Below, piece after piece: positions 1 to 8,522 of a DNA stretch of 31,167 nt. A program made the translations under genes and the position numbers. Under the pieces are notes generated by a model. The model was not told where the DNA came from. It saw nothing but the letters and a program-made list of their open reading frames with translations, and searched no databases. The DNA comes from Rhizoclosmatium globosum (lineage: Eukaryota; Chytridiomycota; Chytridiomycetes; Chytridiales; Chytriomycetaceae). Every line of letters starts with the position of its first letter. The first letter of the stretch is position 1. Location of the stretch: assembly GCA_002104985.1 (NCBI GenBank), contig MCGO01000335.1, positions 1-31,167 of the forward strand. Reading direction: 5' to 3'.

Positions 1-2
1 CA

Positions 3-440
3 GCCTCACTCAAACGAGGCTTCATCAAGGGCGAACTCATACGCTACGCCCGAGCCAGCTCCAACGAAACCGACTACATCCATCTACGCAATCTCTTTCG
101 CGCCCGACTATCCAAACGAGGATACACTCGATCTTTCATTAACCTAGTATTCGCATCAGTCCACTACAACAAACGACAAACATACCTGACTCCCACAACA
201 CCACCAATAACCACCGCCGACCCAACCCCTAACATCGCACCCTTCGTCATCCGATACAACAACCGCATCCACACACTGCAACTAGGACGACTACTACACT
301 CCTTCAACTCAGCACTCGCGACTGACGACTCATGGCCCAACCCGCCTCGAACACTACTCTCGCTACGCTCCAACCCTAACCTAGCCACTATCAGTACAGA
401 CACCCGCTACCCAAAGATCAACACGAAACGACTCACATGA
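3..440 (+). CDS. C-terminal fragment of a reverse-transcriptase-like retroelement protein
   Basis: The frame is open from the left edge to a TGA at 438-440 (145 residues), so the N-terminus lies outside the window. The visible N-terminal part contains FIKGELIRYARASSN followed by LRNLFRARLSKRGY. This resembles the helix-turn-helix-like segment after the polymerase domain in LINE- or Penelope-type reverse transcriptases, where a basic 'kGe.iR..R.s.....y...r..f..rL..RGY' pattern recurs. No catalytic YxDD motif is present because that part is missing. The rest is Pro/Thr-rich and poorly conserved. The GC-rich, C-ending codons differ from the genes further right, which fits an inserted element. 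It sits against repeat-rich DNA. The family call is from remembered motif shape only; the open frame is certain, the assignment is moderate. Confidence 0.45.
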   Translation, partial: ASLKRGFIKGELIRYARASSNETDYIHLRNLFRARLSKRGYTRSFINLVFASVHYNKRQTYLTPTTPPITTADPTPNIAPFVIRYNNRIHTLQLGRLLHSFNSALATDDSWPNPPRTLLSLRSNPNLATISTDTRYPKINTKRLT

Positions 441-780
441 AACAGATCCGAAACCACACCCCCCGAACACCTTCACATTTGTCAGAAGATTGACCCTTTC
501 CTTCAAGAAAAAATTGCCACGTGTTTCAGATTTACTTGTTTCATCCATTTTTTTACTCCTTGATGTTTCATGCATTATTCCGTTGAAAAGTCCTTAAAAG
601 GACGAAACGTACACTTTAGTATCAATAAAAACGAACTACGTACGGGAATACAGCTATTCAAGAAACATCAAGACTCATAACTGCTTAACCACATTCAATC
701 GATCGAACCCTCCTTGCCTAACAACAAGAAAACAAACTACTTAACCACAATCGATTGAACTCTAACCTAGCCGCAAGTTT

Positions 781-905
781 ATTCGAACCCTAAACCAGCC
801 GCAAGACACATCTCTCCAAGCCACTAAACCAGTCTCCAAGCCACTAAACAAGCCACTAAACCAGCCACTAAAAACCGTACCGCACGCACTAAAAACCCTA
901 CCGCA
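781..905. repeat. Degenerate CCACTAAA(CC) short tandem repeat
   Basis: Repeated AAGCCACTAAACCAG-like words (about five copies between 818 and 870) grade into CACTAAAAACC words ending near 905. Seen directly; no function is implied. Confidence 0.6.
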
Positions 906-994
906 CCCATTTCACTACAAGCTCTTCTCTGCCGCCGCCACAACCAAGCCGCATCGAGATTAATCAGATAACTTTGACCAAACACGCTCATCCA

Positions 995-1012
995 AACCCT
1001 AACCCTAACCCC
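995..1012. repeat. Interstitial telomere-like repeat (AACCCT)
   Basis: Nearly three units of AACCCT run here, and a second block of two and a half units lies at 1761-1775. CCCTAA/TTAGGG is the telomere repeat of many fungi and animals. Two short internal blocks within 800 bp fit a subtelomeric or former chromosome-end position. Confidence 0.6.
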
Positions 1013-1121
1013 TTATAAACCTAATAAAGACTCCTGGTACCAGTGGTTAGGCCGCCTTGTTTGTTTTGAGCAAAGTTTGTTTCTCGTTTTTTCACGCTGC
1101 CCCCACAGCCACTTTACGCCC

Positions 1122-1541
1122 AAACCGAGGGCAGGAGGCTTCATTTCGAAGCTTTAATATGCACATATCGGGTTTGGTTGGGCTGATTTGGTTAAGGGAG
1201 CGGTTTGTGTTTTTGGCCCACCAATCGCATTTCCTGCGCGCTCCCTGTGCGCCTTACAGCCAAACCAAAGGTACTGGGGGTATTAATAGAGCTTTATTAT
1301 GCGTCGACAGCTTTCGAAAGTCCGTATTAGTTAAGGGGAGCGGTTTGTATTTTTGGGTTTCCAACTCGCATTTCTAGCGCGCTCCCTATATGCTCTACGC
1401 CCAAACCAAAGGGTGTGGGGGTCATTTAAAAGCTTTAATATGCACGTACCGGGTTTGGTTGGGCTCAAATAGTTAAGGGGAGTGGTTTGGTTGTTGGGTC
1501 CCCAACTCGCATTTCTTGCGCGCTCCCTGTGCGCCTTACAA
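1122..1541. repeat. Three tandem copies of a ~140-bp satellite monomer
   Basis: Copies run about 1122-1261, 1262-1402 and 1403-1541 (140, 141, 139 bp). Each starts with AAACC(A/G)A(A/G)GG and contains AGCTTTA(A/T)TATGC, a GGTTAAGGG-type word, the sequence GCGGTTTG or a variant, TCGCATTTC and GCGCGCTCCCT before the next start. Copies have diverged by substitutions and small indels. Weak open frames on both strands reflect the repeat and are not genes. Confidence 0.75.
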
Positions 1542-1584
1542 GTCTGCATCTGCGTCTGCATCTGCGTCTGCATCTGCGTCTGCA

Positions 1585-1614
<30 letters not shown>
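1542..1614. repeat. TCTGCG / TCTGCATCTGCG minisatellite
   Basis: A 12-bp unit (TCTGCATCTGCG) repeats about four times and then becomes a 6-bp TCTGCG run. It abuts the third satellite copy directly. A minus-strand frame reading Thr-Gln/Met-Gln repeats across it is a by-product of the repeat. Confidence 0.85.
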
Positions 1615-1615
<1 letters not shown>

Positions 1616-1876
1616 GACATAACCCAAATTAAAACCTGGCCCCAACAAACACTTAACAGTATTCTTTGAGGTTGAAATAAGAGTTATATTGGTTGTTTTG
1701 ACTATTTATGAAGGTATGGTCCAGTTGACCATCTTAACCCATCCCAACACTAAGGGTATAAACCCTAACCCTAAGCATCATTCTCATCTTATTGCAACAT
1801 CCAAAAGCTTTTCAGATTGTTTTTCAGTAACCTTAGAAATAGTTTATCTATTTGGTGAGGCATGGACTCAATGTAG

Positions 1877-4800
1877 TTAATTCTTTTTTTCATTATGCAA
1901 GTTTGATTTAGTACAGTGGTTAATCATTGTGGTAGCAAATGTGAATACCTCTGGTTCAAACCCCAAAGGGGGGCTTTTGGTAGCATGAATTGGTAGCATG
2001 GTAGCATGGTAGCATGGTAGCATGAATTGGTAGCATGGTAGCATGGTAGCATGGTAGCATGAATTGGTAGCATGAATTGGTAGCATGGTAGCATGGTAGC
2101 ATGGGTCTAACCCAACTAACCCAAGAGTATAGAATATTACAAATCCAATTGATTTCTGAGAATCTCTTTTCCAAAGAGCCTTAACTGGAAATGTAAGTGA
2201 GGCAATTACAGTGTGATTGGTGTTGATTGAGAAGACCAATTTCTCCCCATCTTCAGTCAGGTACATTCCAAACCACTCATTTTGTACTTTAACAGCATCA
2301 ATTTTATAACTAAATCCAACACCAGTGATGCTTGGTAGAGCTACCTCGTGAATATCCAATGTGCATGAAAAATCATAGTAGGTCATTATCTCTGGTGCGC
2401 CTACAAACTGTTGCTTTAATTAGAAGATGAAACTTGTAAATTGAAACAAAACCTGATATTGAGTGGAAGAAATAAGAACAACCACAAGATTCTCTTTGGC
2501 TACAAATGGCACAGCCTGAAAAGTTCCTGGTGATAATCCTGGCAAAATTGGTTCTGGAATATAAAAAAGGAGTTGCCAGTCCCAAGTTGATTGATAAAAT
2601 TGGCGTAATTTGGTAGAAGTTCCAACAGTGCCGCGATGCAGCAACATCTCCAACATATTGATTCATTGTATTTTCTCCTGGAATAGGACCAAGTGCAATG
2701 TTATTAATTGTGCTGATTGGCTTGTTTGTCACACAGCTTCCTGGCACACTGGAAGGCTTTGTGATAGAAACAGAAGTAGAAGTGACCAAATAAAGATTGT
2801 TGATGTTAAGAATTAGTGGGATCATTTGACGAGAAAGCAGTATGTGCAGATACTGAGCTGAATGATATGTGCTTTCAGTGGAGAAATCCTTAACAGCAGA
2901 AAAAGTTGAAGTCTTTGAGTTTGTGGAGAGTAACTCAGCTGTTGTAGAAATACTCAATGTTTTAGTATCTGATTCAGTACTACTGGACAAAGTGTGGATG
3001 AGAGGTAGTTTCAGTTGTGGTCAAAGTTGAATCCTGAGATGTTAGAGGCAATGGCTCCAAACTGAGGAGATACTCAATGTTTTAGTATCTGATTCAATGC
3101 TACTGGGCAAAGTTGTGGACTGAGAGGTATTGTCATTGTGGTCAATGTTGAATCCAGAGATGTTAGAGGCAACGGCTCCAAACTGAGGAGATACTCAATG
3201 TTTTAGTATTTGATTCAATGCTACTGGGCAAAGTTGTGGACTGTGAGGTATTGTCATTTGTGGTCAATGTTGAATCCAGAGATGTTAGAGGCAACGGCTC
3301 CAAAACTGAGGAGATACTCAATGTTTTAGTATTTGATTCAATGCTACTGGGCAAAGTTGTGGACTGTGAGGTAGTTTCAGTTGTAGTTGATGTTGAATCC
3401 AGGGATGTTAGAGGTGATGGCTCAGCAGTTGTAGAGGTCATCAATGTTTCAGTAACTGATAATTTTGTAATGAGAATAGTAGTTACAGGCAAAGAAAATG
3501 CTGCTGTAGAAGAATCTGAAGTGATAAGTGTTTGATCAGATGTTTCAGGGAGAATAGTGGACTCTGAGGAAACCATTGAACTTTTTGACACACTTTCTGT
3601 CACTGTTGCTGATTCAGGTACTGAATATGAAGTTACAGAGATTAGAGTAGTTGATATGGATGTAACAGGTGACACAGTATTGGTACAATTGATTGTTCCA
3701 CCACAACCATCACTATGAATTCCAGGAGCTTCATCAATACAAGTCTTTGGAATGCAACATTGTCCTTAATTATTTTAATAAACAACATATTTATAAATTG
3801 ACCTTACCTGATACATTGTTAAAAGAAGTACAGATTGCATTTGGAGTTGTGCAGAAGCATCTTGAAAAAGGAATCTTGCTCTCTATGCAATCTGTGCTCC
3901 CACATTTATGTGTGACACACTCATCCTTTTGACAATTTGGTATTGTTGAGCATCGTCCCCACTTATCACAATAGTGCCCTGAGCTGCAGAGTGAGGGGCT
4001 CACTCCATTACAAGTGCACAAAGCATCAGTTTCCCACAATGATAATAGTGATGATAAACTATCAGATGGACAAAGACATTGATTTTGGCTGCATATTGCT
4101 CCCTTCCCGCAGATAATATTTTTGGACCCACAACGGCATTTACTTGTCAAGGTACTGGCTAAAGTTTGCCAAAGGTTAATGAGCTGAGATGTATGTTTTT
4201 GAACTCACCATCACATGGGGGCAGTTCCTGATTATCACAGTTGATTTTATTGCCGCAACCATCATCTTGATCTCCAGTTCCCAAAATGTCCTTGCAAGTT
4301 TTGGGAACGCAGCAATTACCTGCAACCAATTAGCGCTGCAAATCAGAAGTAATACAGAACTCACCAGTGTTGGTTCCCATCAAAGAACAAATTGCATTTG
4401 GAGCTGTGCAGAAACAGGTACTTACTGGTAGTTTCGAAACTTCAATGTGATAGGTACAATCAGCAGATTCACACATTGGAGTTACACATGCTGGTGTTAT
4501 GCAACCAGCCGTTGCAACACAGTTTCCGTAGACATTACAAAAATGACCCACAGTACACTGCTGTTTGCCACAGGAACAGACAGCATCAGGGGCCCACAAG
4601 GAAATAGCTGTAGTGAGCGCGCTTGTATTACAAGCACACACACCATTGGTACAAGTAGCTCCTTGTCCACAGACAGTATTCTTTGGTCCACAACGGCATT
4701 TATTGTTGAGAGCGTTGCCTAGATTGTATCCATAGGTTGGTTACTTAAATTACACGCGTTTCTGATCTTACCATCGCATGAAGGCAATTCTTGATTATCG

Positions 4801-6141
4801 CAGTTGATTTTGTTTCCGCAACCATCATCTTGATCTCCAGTTCCCAAAATGTCCTTGCAAGTTTTTGGAACACAGCATTTACCTTTCATTATAGTCAGGG
4901 CTACAAGTCAGAAGTAATGGATAACTCACCAGTGTTGGTTCCCATCAAAGAACAAATTGTATTTGGAGCTGTGCAGAAACAGGTACTTGCTGGTAGTTTC
5001 GAAACTTCGATGTTGTATGTACAATCAGCAGATTCACAAATTGGTGTTGCACATGACGCCTTGTTACAACCAGCCGTTGCAACACAGTTTCCATAGGCGT
5101 TACAAAAATGACCCACAGCACATGGTTGCTTGCCACAGGAACAGACCGCATCAGGAGCCCACAATGAAATAGCTGTAGTGAGCGCGCTTGTATTACAAGC
5201 ACACACACCATTGGTACACGTAGCTCCTTGTCCACAGACAGTATTCTTGGGCCCGCAACGGCATTTGCTGTTTTGAGAACCTGACAGAGTACCAATAAGT
5301 AATGAGAATTTAGACACACATTCGAACCATCGCATGAAGGCAGTTCCTGATTATCACAATTGATTTTGTTTCCACAACCATCGTCTTGATCTCCGGTTCC
5401 CGAAAAGTCCTTGCAAGTCTTTGGTACACAACATTGGCCTTAATTTGGATGTTATCAATCAAGGTGAAATAATGTTTGACAACTTGACTCACCCTTTACA
5501 TCCAAAGACGAGCATATAGCATTTTGAGCAGGACAAAAGCATTTAGACAGAGATCCACTGGTTTGGCAGTCGGAAGTCCCGCATTCCTTGGTTAGACACG
5601 AATTCGAATTGCATGCGGCAATTGATGCACAGTTTCCGTAATCGTTGCAATATAGTCCTGAGCGACATCTTTTCTTCGAGCTCTTAGGGCAAGTGCAGAT
5701 AGCATCGGAGGCCCAAAGCGCAAGAACAGTTGAACTAGTTGGCACTTCACAGAGGCATTGATTACTCACGCATTTTGCGCCAATACCGCAAGGGATTGCA
5801 CTTGTACCGCATTCGCAGTTCGATGAAAGAGCAACATTAGTGGCTGTTTGGATTGAGTCTGTGAGTATGTGGTCGTGTTCAGTGTCCAATCGACTCACCA
5901 CAAGTAGCTGCGTGGGCGACTTGAGCAACCAGAGTTGCGGCCAACACCCAGACGATGGTATCATAGATGAACAGTACATCGAGATTCAGGGCTCAGATCA
6001 CTTTGATTTTCTTGAAAGTTACGGAGTCTCAAAAGGCTGGCTGTTGATTTCTGCTCACTTCGCGCAGAGATGCGATGTTGCACACACAGAATACTAAGTC
6101 CCTGCAGATATATGTATACCAAATAGTCTGATAACTGTCAT
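1877..6141 (-). CDS. Secreted modular cysteine-rich repeat protein with Ser/Thr-rich stalk
   Basis: A multi-exon gene. Signal-peptide exon about 5991-5899 (contains VLAATLVAQVAHA), then exons 5843-5493, 5438-5328, 5280-4930, 4882-4772, 4718-4365, 4319-4209, 4158-3808 and 3764 onward. All these introns are 43-55 nt and phase 1. Short exons (A, 111 nt) read CCVPKTC.D...GTGDQDDGCG; long exons (B, 351-354 nt) hold about 18 Cys in KCRCG, C.CG, GHFCN.YGNC and CFC.AP patterns. From 3764 a last A-like module leads into a Ser/Thr-rich stalk with a 41-residue repeat, where three or more single-base losses break the frame. A further domain follows (intron 2408-2452), ending in the minisatellite. The start codon is unresolved: no ATG precedes the signal sequence in frame, and a 22-nt first exon at 6141-6120 would supply one in phase. 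Likely secreted or surface-attached; no named family assigned. A and B are my labels. Confidence 0.75.
1979..2104. repeat. GGTAGCAT minisatellite with GAATT interruptions
   Basis: The 8-bp word GGTAGCAT is repeated about 13 times, with GAATT inserted after some copies to give a 13-bp variant. It lies at the 3' end of the minus-strand Cys-rich gene. The open frame of that gene runs into it, encoding repeated CYHATMLP-like words, so the true C-terminus may lie just upstream of the repeat. Confidence 0.85.
2934..3420 (-). repeat. 41-codon stalk repeat with single-base losses
   Basis: Four tandem units at 3298-3420, 3176-3297, 3055-3175 and 2934-3054 measure 123, 122, 121 and 121 bp. The 123-bp unit is in frame and encodes a Ser/Thr-rich 41-residue block containing SQSTTLPSSIESNTKTLSIS. 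The shorter units lack one base in an A run (CAAAACTG to CAAACTG) and one in a T run (CATTTGTGG to CATTGTGG), which breaks the frame. Dense Ser/Thr suggests an O-glycosylated stalk. Confidence 0.8.
3764..5843 (-). repeat. Tandem array of symmetric phase-1 exon modules (B-A-B-A-B-A-B-A)
   Basis: Exon sizes in transcript order are 351, 111, 351, 111, 354, 111 and 351 nt, then the start of another A module at 3764. Every intron is phase 1, so each exon can be duplicated without breaking the frame. A2, A3 and A4 differ in only a few residues, and B2 and B3 are nearly identical (both contain TCTNGVCACNTSALTTAISL). This indicates recent duplication of an A+B exon pair, while B1 and B4 are more diverged. 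Confidence 0.85.
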
Positions 6142-6447
6142 AAAATGGTCGTAGCAATACTGGATTCCTGATTCATCAAAGAATCCCGAATGTCAATAGT
6201 GCCACAACTTTACGTAATCAGCTCTTAGGTGCCACGAATTAACCAAGAATAACTATTAAGACTGTAGAGCTTAGTTACATGACGATCGGAGCAATGGAGC
6301 AGTTCAGAATTTTCCGTGGATGAATTAAGTCGAAAATGCAATCATTAGATTACTCACGCTTTAAGCAATCCATTTGATTGTAATGACAATAGTTTGAGAA
6401 AGGGGGAAGGGAGGAAACGAAGGGAAAAGGCGAGCCACACTTGAGCC
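6142..6447. promoter_or_regulatory. Intergenic region between divergent Cys-rich and CDC50 genes
   Basis: About 300 bp separates the proposed first exon of the minus-strand Cys-rich gene from the CDC50 start, so it should hold both promoters. I see no clear TATA box or recognisable operator, only moderately AT-rich sequence and a purine-rich tract (about 6397-6430) just upstream of the CDC50 ATG. Confidence 0.4.
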
Positions 6448-8295
6448 ATGAACAAGATTTTCACTTTCAGGCCAAAGAAGCAAACGATGGCCGACACCAA
6501 AACCCGACGTCCGCAAGTGAGTCACCTTCCTCGCTAGGCCTAGGAGGTTATTAGTGTGCTAAGTATCCTCGAAACAGACACGGCGTTCAAGCAGCAGCGG
6601 CTCAAGGCCTGGCAGCCAATTCTTACGCCAAAGACAGTTCTTCCAGCCTTCTTTGTCCTGGGCGTCCTCTTTGTTCCTATTGGAATCGGATTGTACATCG
6701 CCTCGAACAACGTGCGTGCCTGTGGGTGACTGGGGGCTCTCCTAGGGCCCTAGACCCAATTTGTCACATCCCTCTCCACTAGACAGTCCTTCCCTCAGCA
6801 ACATCCCCTGATCAATCCATCAGACAGTAACTGGCTTTAATCGAACCATCAGCCTGAGGACGGGGGGAAGGCAAGATGGGATGAACATTGGCAATCCCTC
6901 CAATCAATCAGACTCGAACCTTTTGTTTTAATAGCCTCCACCACTCCCACCCAGCCTCTTTCATCAGTGTCCTCCTTCCTTCTCTCCCTTCCTCTCTCAC
7001 TCTAGTCTGATCCCGTGCCCAACCTCCTAACTTATATCTACCTTCCAGGTCCAACAACTCATCTTTGACTACACTACTTGTGACACAAACCCTCAAATCG
7101 TCAGTCCTGTCACTGCAATGACCTACAATGCCGCAACGAAAGTCTGCTCAATCACTTTCACCGTCCCTTCAGACATGCCCCAACCCGTCTACCTCTACTA
7201 CCGCCTCACAAATTTTACCAAAACCACAGACGTTACGTGAAATCGTTTGATGCCAATCAGCTCGCTAATGTCGGTGCTACCGGAACTTCTCCCCCAACCC
7301 CTACCTCCGTCTGCTCCCCACTCTCAAAACCCACCGATGCTCCCAGGGTACTTATCCCTGGGTCCCACTGTGAACGGAGTCCAGCAATTTGATTCCAACG
7401 CTATCATTTATCCATGTGGTCTGATTGCGAACTCTTACTTTTCTGGTACGTCTCTTTCGAATGAATGAGAGAAAGGATTATAAGAGGACTGATATCGAAA
7501 GATGGGAAGAGTTGGTCTCTTAAGTGAAGTCGACCCATTTGAATGTTGTTCGCTGATTCACTTACCGCATATTTGTCTCCCACCTACTCACAAACACGCC
7601 CTACTAGACGTCATCTCTGACTTGACTCCTGTCTCTGGTCCTACCAAGAGCGTTGTCAAATTCTCCAACGCAAACCTCGCTTGGCCATCTGACACCAACA
7701 AGTTCCAAAAATCTTCCATGTTCTCTTCAGTCACCGGAAACATTTCCACCTTGATTTTCCCACCACCACAATGGATCTCCTCCTTCCCTCTATACAAAAA
7801 CGGATACACCGACAAAAACTTTTTTGACCCTTCTGCGGATCAGAGGTTCCAAGTTTGGATGAGACCGGCTGGTTTGCCAAACTTTAGAAAGCTGTGGGGT
7901 TCCTTGAGTGTGGACTTGTTGGCTGGAGACTACAGAATTGATATCACCAACAGTTGAGTACTGTGCTTACCTTTAACTTCGTTTTGATTAACTCCTCGCC
8001 ATGCCAGACTTCAATGTTAACACTTATGGAGGTACAAAATCAATCGTCATCTCCACGTCTCCATCTTGGGTGGAAAGAACCCCTTCTTGGGAATTTCCTA
8101 CATTGTTGTTGGAATCATTTGCTGGATTTTGGGCCTCTTGTTCTTGTTGAGACATATGATCAAGCCAAGGTTGGTTCTTCGCTAATTGTTAAAGATAATT
8201 GACTCTTTTTCTGCAGAAAACTCGGAGACTACACTTACTTGTCTTGGAACCAGCCTCAACGTGCTGCTCAGGCTGAGGGAACTGCTCAGCGTTAA
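6448..8295 (+). CDS. CDC50: CDC50/LEM3-family P4-ATPase flippase subunit (with frame breaks)
   Basis: CDC50 proteins are obligate partners of P4-ATPases, which flip phospholipids to the cytosolic leaflet. Supported pieces: N-terminal exon (ATG 6448 or 6487), exon 6578-6711 with [10 protein letters not shown] and the first membrane helix ([20 protein letters not shown]), exon 7049-7445 with [24 protein letters not shown] and [10 protein letters not shown], exon 7608-7952 with the ectodomain, exon 8008-8169 with [16 protein letters not shown] and the second helix, and exon 8217-8295 ending [14 protein letters not shown]. Family order and length are as expected. Three single-base breaks are needed: near 7215 (a T run one base short), near 7330-7350, and near 8070. 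The first intron (6517-6577) also does not keep phase with the visible donor and acceptor. Intact splice sites and motifs argue for a working gene with consensus errors, but recent decay cannot be excluded. Confidence 0.85.
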
Positions 8296-8522
8296 GGTCT
8301 CATCGTATTATCAAACCTGGCTCTATTCTTTTCTCTTTGTTCAATTGTATGTTTCTTCTCCTTGTCTTGGTAGTTTTCCAGTTGTTCCAAAGTACATTCA
8401 CCAGCAACCCTTTGCATTGTCTTAGAAGTTGGAATACATTTGGATTTAATCTTAAACAATACTCTTAAAATAACGATACTTCTCATCATATCCGATTTTA
8501 CGAACTGTGCTGCTCCACCCTT

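Larger units (their letters stand above)
441..1121. other. Gene-free subtelomere-like DNA
   Basis: No supported gene. The stretch is poor in G on the plus strand and rich in short direct repeats built around CCACTAAA and AACCCTA. No splice-supported frame or RNA gene was seen. Together with the retroelement fragment on its left and the satellite on its right it looks like subtelomeric DNA or a remnant of it. Confidence 0.5.

Noticed and set aside
1122..1541. CRISPR-like array
   Set aside because: The units are contiguous ~140-bp diverged copies without spacers, in a eukaryotic setting; this is a satellite.
1331..1669. Open frames on both strands across the satellite and TCTGCG repeat
   Set aside because: They encode simple Thr-Gln/Met-Gln or Arg-Leu runs created by the repeat and break in neighbouring satellite copies.
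4189..5172. Several 70-100-residue plus-strand open frames opposite the Cys-rich exons
   Set aside because: They recur at equal places in each duplicated exon, cross supported splice sites and have no domain; they are shadows of the repeat.
3764..5843. EGF or disintegrin domains for the Cys-rich modules
   Set aside because: Cys number and spacing (about 18 Cys in ~117 residues with CFC.AP and YGNC words) do not match the six-Cys EGF pattern or disintegrin loops.
5899..5979. Translation start at the ATG at 5979 of the Cys-rich gene
   Set aside because: It requires keeping the 55-nt intron, gives no signal peptide, and spoils the exact 351-nt size shared with the other B exons. It remains possible if cDNA shows it.
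7502..7607. Upstream extension of the CDC50 ectodomain frame to the ATG at 7502
   Set aside because: The stretch lies in the intron 7446-7607, which has a GTACGT donor and CTACTAG acceptor that keep phase; the family sequence resumes at 7608.
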